The position numbers and the translations under genes were made by a program. A stretch of 6,864 bases of DNA from an uncultured Muribaculaceae bacterium (GTDB taxonomy: Bacteria > Bacteroidota > Bacteroidia > Bacteroidales > Muribaculaceae): positions 1 through 6,864 of the forward strand of contig CALHWU010000058.1 of the NCBI GenBank assembly GCA_938039795.1. The letters are read 5' to 3'. The first letter of the stretch is position 1. Every line of letters begins with the position of its first letter. The notes beneath the pieces are model-generated. The model was not told the DNA's origin and searched no databases. It saw only the letters and a program-made list of their open reading frames with translations. Shown here piece by piece: positions 5,066-6,864 of this stretch.

Positions 5066-6439
5066 GAGCTGGAGACCCACGGCCTTCATGATTTTTTCAG
5101 GAATCTCGATATTGTTCTGGGCCGGAGCGAAGAGTTCCTGACCGACACCTTCGGCAAACACCGGCACCACAGCTCCCGAATGGTCACCGGTAGTCCAGCC
5201 TATGCCCGACAAAGCGCTCATCAGATTGTAGACACTGTCGGTAAAACGGTCGAAACTGCTGTAGAGCGTGGCCTTTTTCTCGCCACCCATATGCGACAGC
5301 GTGGTCTCATACAGATCGGCAAGTGCTTTCTCGTCGGCCTCGGCAACCTCTACGGCCCCGAAAAGTCCTACGCGCGATGCCAGTTCTTTTTTCATATCAT
5401 CCCATGTCGGCGCATTGCCCGCACGGATGATCGATGAAGTCCATTCAGCGAAAGCATCCTTCGACATGCGCTGACAGCGCAGGATATCGAGCTTCTGGTC
5501 ATAGTGATGTCTTGTCGAAGCCAAGCCCATTCCTCCGGTCTCATGGTCGGCAGTCACCACGATAAGCACTTCACCAGGATGCTCACTCGCGAAACGGCGC
5601 ACGCGTCCGATCGTTCTGTCGAAATCAACCATCTGCATCACCACTGTAGCCGCATCGTTGGAATGGGCCGCATGGTCAATGGTGCCACCCTCTACCATCA
5701 TGAAGAAACCGTCGGGACTTACGCGCTGCAGGTGCTCAATACACGCCTCAGTAAGATCCGCCAGGGTCAGTACCCCAGGTATAGAATCTATGGCATAGCC
5801 GACATTGTTTTTCTTGACCGAATCAGTGTTGAGCATGAGCACCCGGCGCGATGACGATTTCGAAGCCGCCTCGCGGCCACGCACCACATCCACCCCCGCC
5901 TCGGCAAGCTTTGCGAGAAGATCGGTACCCTTGGCTCCCCTGAGATTGGCTCCGCCAATAAACTCGAAGCCCGAAGCCGCAGCGTCGCGGCCCACCTCAT
6001 AATACATGCTGCGCCTGGGGACATGGGCATAGAAAGCACCGGGAGTGGCATCATCGGGAGCCACAGTAGTGACGAGTCCGACTCCGAAACCATTGTCATG
6101 CAGTAGCGCAGCTATCGACTGAACAGCCATAGTATCGGCGTCCATGCCGAGCATGCCGTTGCGCGTCTTGTGTCCGGTGGCAAGCGCCGTACCGGCGGCC
6201 GCCGAATCGGTGACAGGCGACGATGCCGAATATGTCAGCGCCATCGACGCGACAGGCATCTGCATCACTTCGAGCTTTGCCCCTTCGCCCTCGGTAGCCC
6301 TGAGGAACCCCTGGGCAGCCGACACCGCTCCCATTCCCATGCCGTCGCCGATCATGTAGAACACGTATTTCGGCTGTCCGGCATTCGCGGCAACCGCCAC
6401 AGCGAGTGACGCCGCCACGAACAGTTGACGGATTTTCAT
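5063..6439 (-). CDS. Periplasmic alkaline phosphatase
   Basis: The 458-residue product is an alkaline phosphatase of the E. coli PhoA superfamily, releasing phosphate from many monoesters with two Zn and one Mg. A signal peptide is visible (residues 1-20, probable cleavage after ANA), so it acts in the periplasm or beyond. Catalytic residues align by motif: D32 (GDGMG), nucleophile S79 in TDSAAAGTA, D130 and T132 (DDATP), E250, D255 and H259 (EGGTIDHAAH), D298 and H299 (TADHETGG), and H420 (TTGDHSG). His256 stands where E. coli has Lys328, as in many other phosphatases. Length is normal and nothing is truncated. The start at 6439 is preceded by AAGGA at a spacing of seven bases. It follows the threonine ammonia-lyase gene by 30 bases and overlaps the next gene. 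No PhoB box was recognised, though the true promoter may lie outside the window. Exact phosphoester substrate is unknown. Confidence 0.95.
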   Translation of the reverse strand: MKIRQLFVAASLAVAVAANAGQPKYVFYMIGDGMGMGAVSAAQGFLRATEGEGAKLEVMQMPVASMALTYSASSPVTDSAAAGTALATGHKTRNGMLGMDADTMAVQSIAALLHDNGFGVGLVTTVAPDDATPGAFYAHVPRRSMYYEVGRDAAASGFEFIGGANLRGAKGTDLLAKLAEAGVDVVRGREAASKSSSRRVLMLNTDSVKKNNVGYAIDSIPGVLTLADLTEACIEHLQRVSPDGFFMMVEGGTIDHAAHSNDAATVVMQMVDFDRTIGRVRRFASEHPGEVLIVVTADHETGGMGLASTRHHYDQKLDILRCQRMSKDAFAEWTSSIIRAGNAPTWDDMKKELASRVGLFGAVEVAEADEKALADLYETTLSHMGGEKKATLYSSFDRFTDSVYNLMSALSGIGWTTGDHSGAVVPVFAEGVGQELFAPAQNNIEIPEKIMKAVGLQL

Positions 6440-6446
6440 CTGTTTT

Positions 6447-6451
6447 TCCTT
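6447..6451 (-). promoter_or_regulatory. Shine-Dalgarno-like site of the phosphatase gene
   Basis: AAGGA on the - strand lies seven bases before the ATG at 6439. It is the only clear Shine-Dalgarno-like sequence seen in front of a gene here; the others have A-rich leaders or direct coupling. It supports the chosen start and suggests independent, fairly efficient initiation within the transcript. Confidence 0.55.
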
Positions 6452-6469
6452 AAATGTAGATTCGAAGCC

Positions 6470-6864
6470 TCACTTCTTCACATCGAAGCCATTCTCACGC
6501 AGAGCCTTCTTGATATCGGAGATATGCTGCAGGTTGCGGGTCTCCATCTCCACGCGGAGCGTACAGCCGTTGATCTGCGTATGGCTCGAATTGCGCTCAT
6601 GCTGCACCGACAGGATATTGGCTCCATGCTCACCGATAATGCTGCACACCTTCGAGAGCTGTCCCGGCTTGTCGGAGAGGTCGATGGCTATCGTAGCATC
6701 GCGGCCGCTCTTCACCAGTCCGCGAGTGATGACACGATTGAGCGAAGTGACGTCGATATTGCCGCCGCTCACCAGGCACACCACCTTCTTGCCCTTGATA
6801 GGCACCTTGTCGAACATCGCCGCAGCCACCGACACAGCACCGGCTCCCTCAGCCACGAGTTTCT
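6470..6864 (-). CDS. ilvA: Threonine ammonia-lyase with ACT domain, C-terminal part
   Basis: The gene runs off the right edge; the last 130 residues are visible (the whole family is about 400). Threonine ammonia-lyase is a cytoplasmic PLP enzyme turning threonine into 2-oxobutanoate and ammonia, the first step to isoleucine. The catalytic domain ends here with KLVAEGAGAVSVAA and, at visible residues 31-37, the SGGNID loop that contacts the cofactor in this fold. A single ACT domain follows (about 56-130), starting ATIAIDLSDKPGQLSKV, consistent with the one-ACT, short form rather than the longer two-ACT biosynthetic enzyme of E. coli. The apparent GTG at 6856 is an internal Val codon, not a start. 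Name ilvA fits the biosynthetic role; a catabolic (tdcB-like) role cannot be excluded from this part. It precedes the phosphatase gene by 30 bases on the same strand. Confidence 0.88.
   Translation of the reverse strand, partial: KLVAEGAGAVSVAAAMFDKVPIKGKKVVCLVSGGNIDVTSLNRVITRGLVKSGRDATIAIDLSDKPGQLSKVCSIIGEHGANILSVQHERNSSHTQINGCTLRVEMETRNLQHISDIKKALRENGFDVKK

Noticed and set aside
5788..6099. A 103-codon - strand open frame in the phosphatase gene
   Set aside because: It lies in another frame within the catalytic part of the alkaline phosphatase, whose motifs are complete; no sign of a frameshift.
6440..6469. Possible promoter TACATTTA between ilvA and the phosphatase gene
   Set aside because: It differs from TAnnTTTG at one base, lacks a TTTG at the proper distance, and would start transcription at or next to the ATG.
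6854..6856. GTG as the start of a short ACT-domain protein
   Set aside because: The frame continues to the window edge and encodes the conserved KLVAEGAGA stretch of threonine ammonia-lyase, so this is an internal Val codon of a cut-off gene.

Overview
The window looks like a piece of a Bacteroidales (Bacteroidota) chromosome, most plausibly a gut Muribaculaceae-type genome. The grounds are a TTTG / TAnnTTTG promoter, mostly A-rich leaders without a Shine-Dalgarno sequence, a SPOR lipoprotein of Bacteroidota style, and an MGH1-like (alpha/alpha)6 glycosidase lipoprotein of a kind common in that phylum. The genus is inference and cannot be proven from these bases. Every gene found is an ordinary chromosomal one; I see no phage, insertion sequence, CRISPR array, tRNA or rRNA.

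Layout: bases 1-162 are a gene-free, AT-rich regulatory stretch with a good promoter and several palindromes. Genes on the + strand (163-1811) form a compact oxidative-stress operon: a PerR-type peroxide sensor, a rubrerythrin (peroxide reductase), and a flavin reductase-rubredoxin fusion resembling high-molecular-weight rubredoxin (Hrb). Bases 1812-1924 separate two convergent gene sets and contain a long imperfect-looped hairpin that probably ends transcription from one or both sides. Genes on the - strand (6864 down to 1925) read in order: the 3' part of a threonine ammonia-lyase with an ACT domain, a periplasmic alkaline phosphatase, a six-hairpin glycosidase-like lipoprotein, a YfcE-type metallophosphoesterase and a small SPOR lipoprotein. 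They are separated by 30, -1, 5 and about 41 bases, so a single transcript is likely.

How they work together: in the + operon, H2O2 would inactivate PerR, raising rubrerythrin, which reduces peroxide with electrons that the flavin/rubredoxin protein could pass on from NAD(P)H. The - operon places two phosphatases and a carbohydrate-active-like lipoprotein together. Phosphate or glycan scavenging at the cell envelope is a reasonable but unproven reading, and ilvA may simply be an upstream neighbour.

No clearly novel defence or mobile system is visible. The points most worth a second look are the PerR-box-like palindrome over the predicted start of transcription, the altered recognition helix of PerR, the putative complete sensor-reductase-electron donor cassette, and the eroded signature motif of the glycosidase-like lipoprotein.
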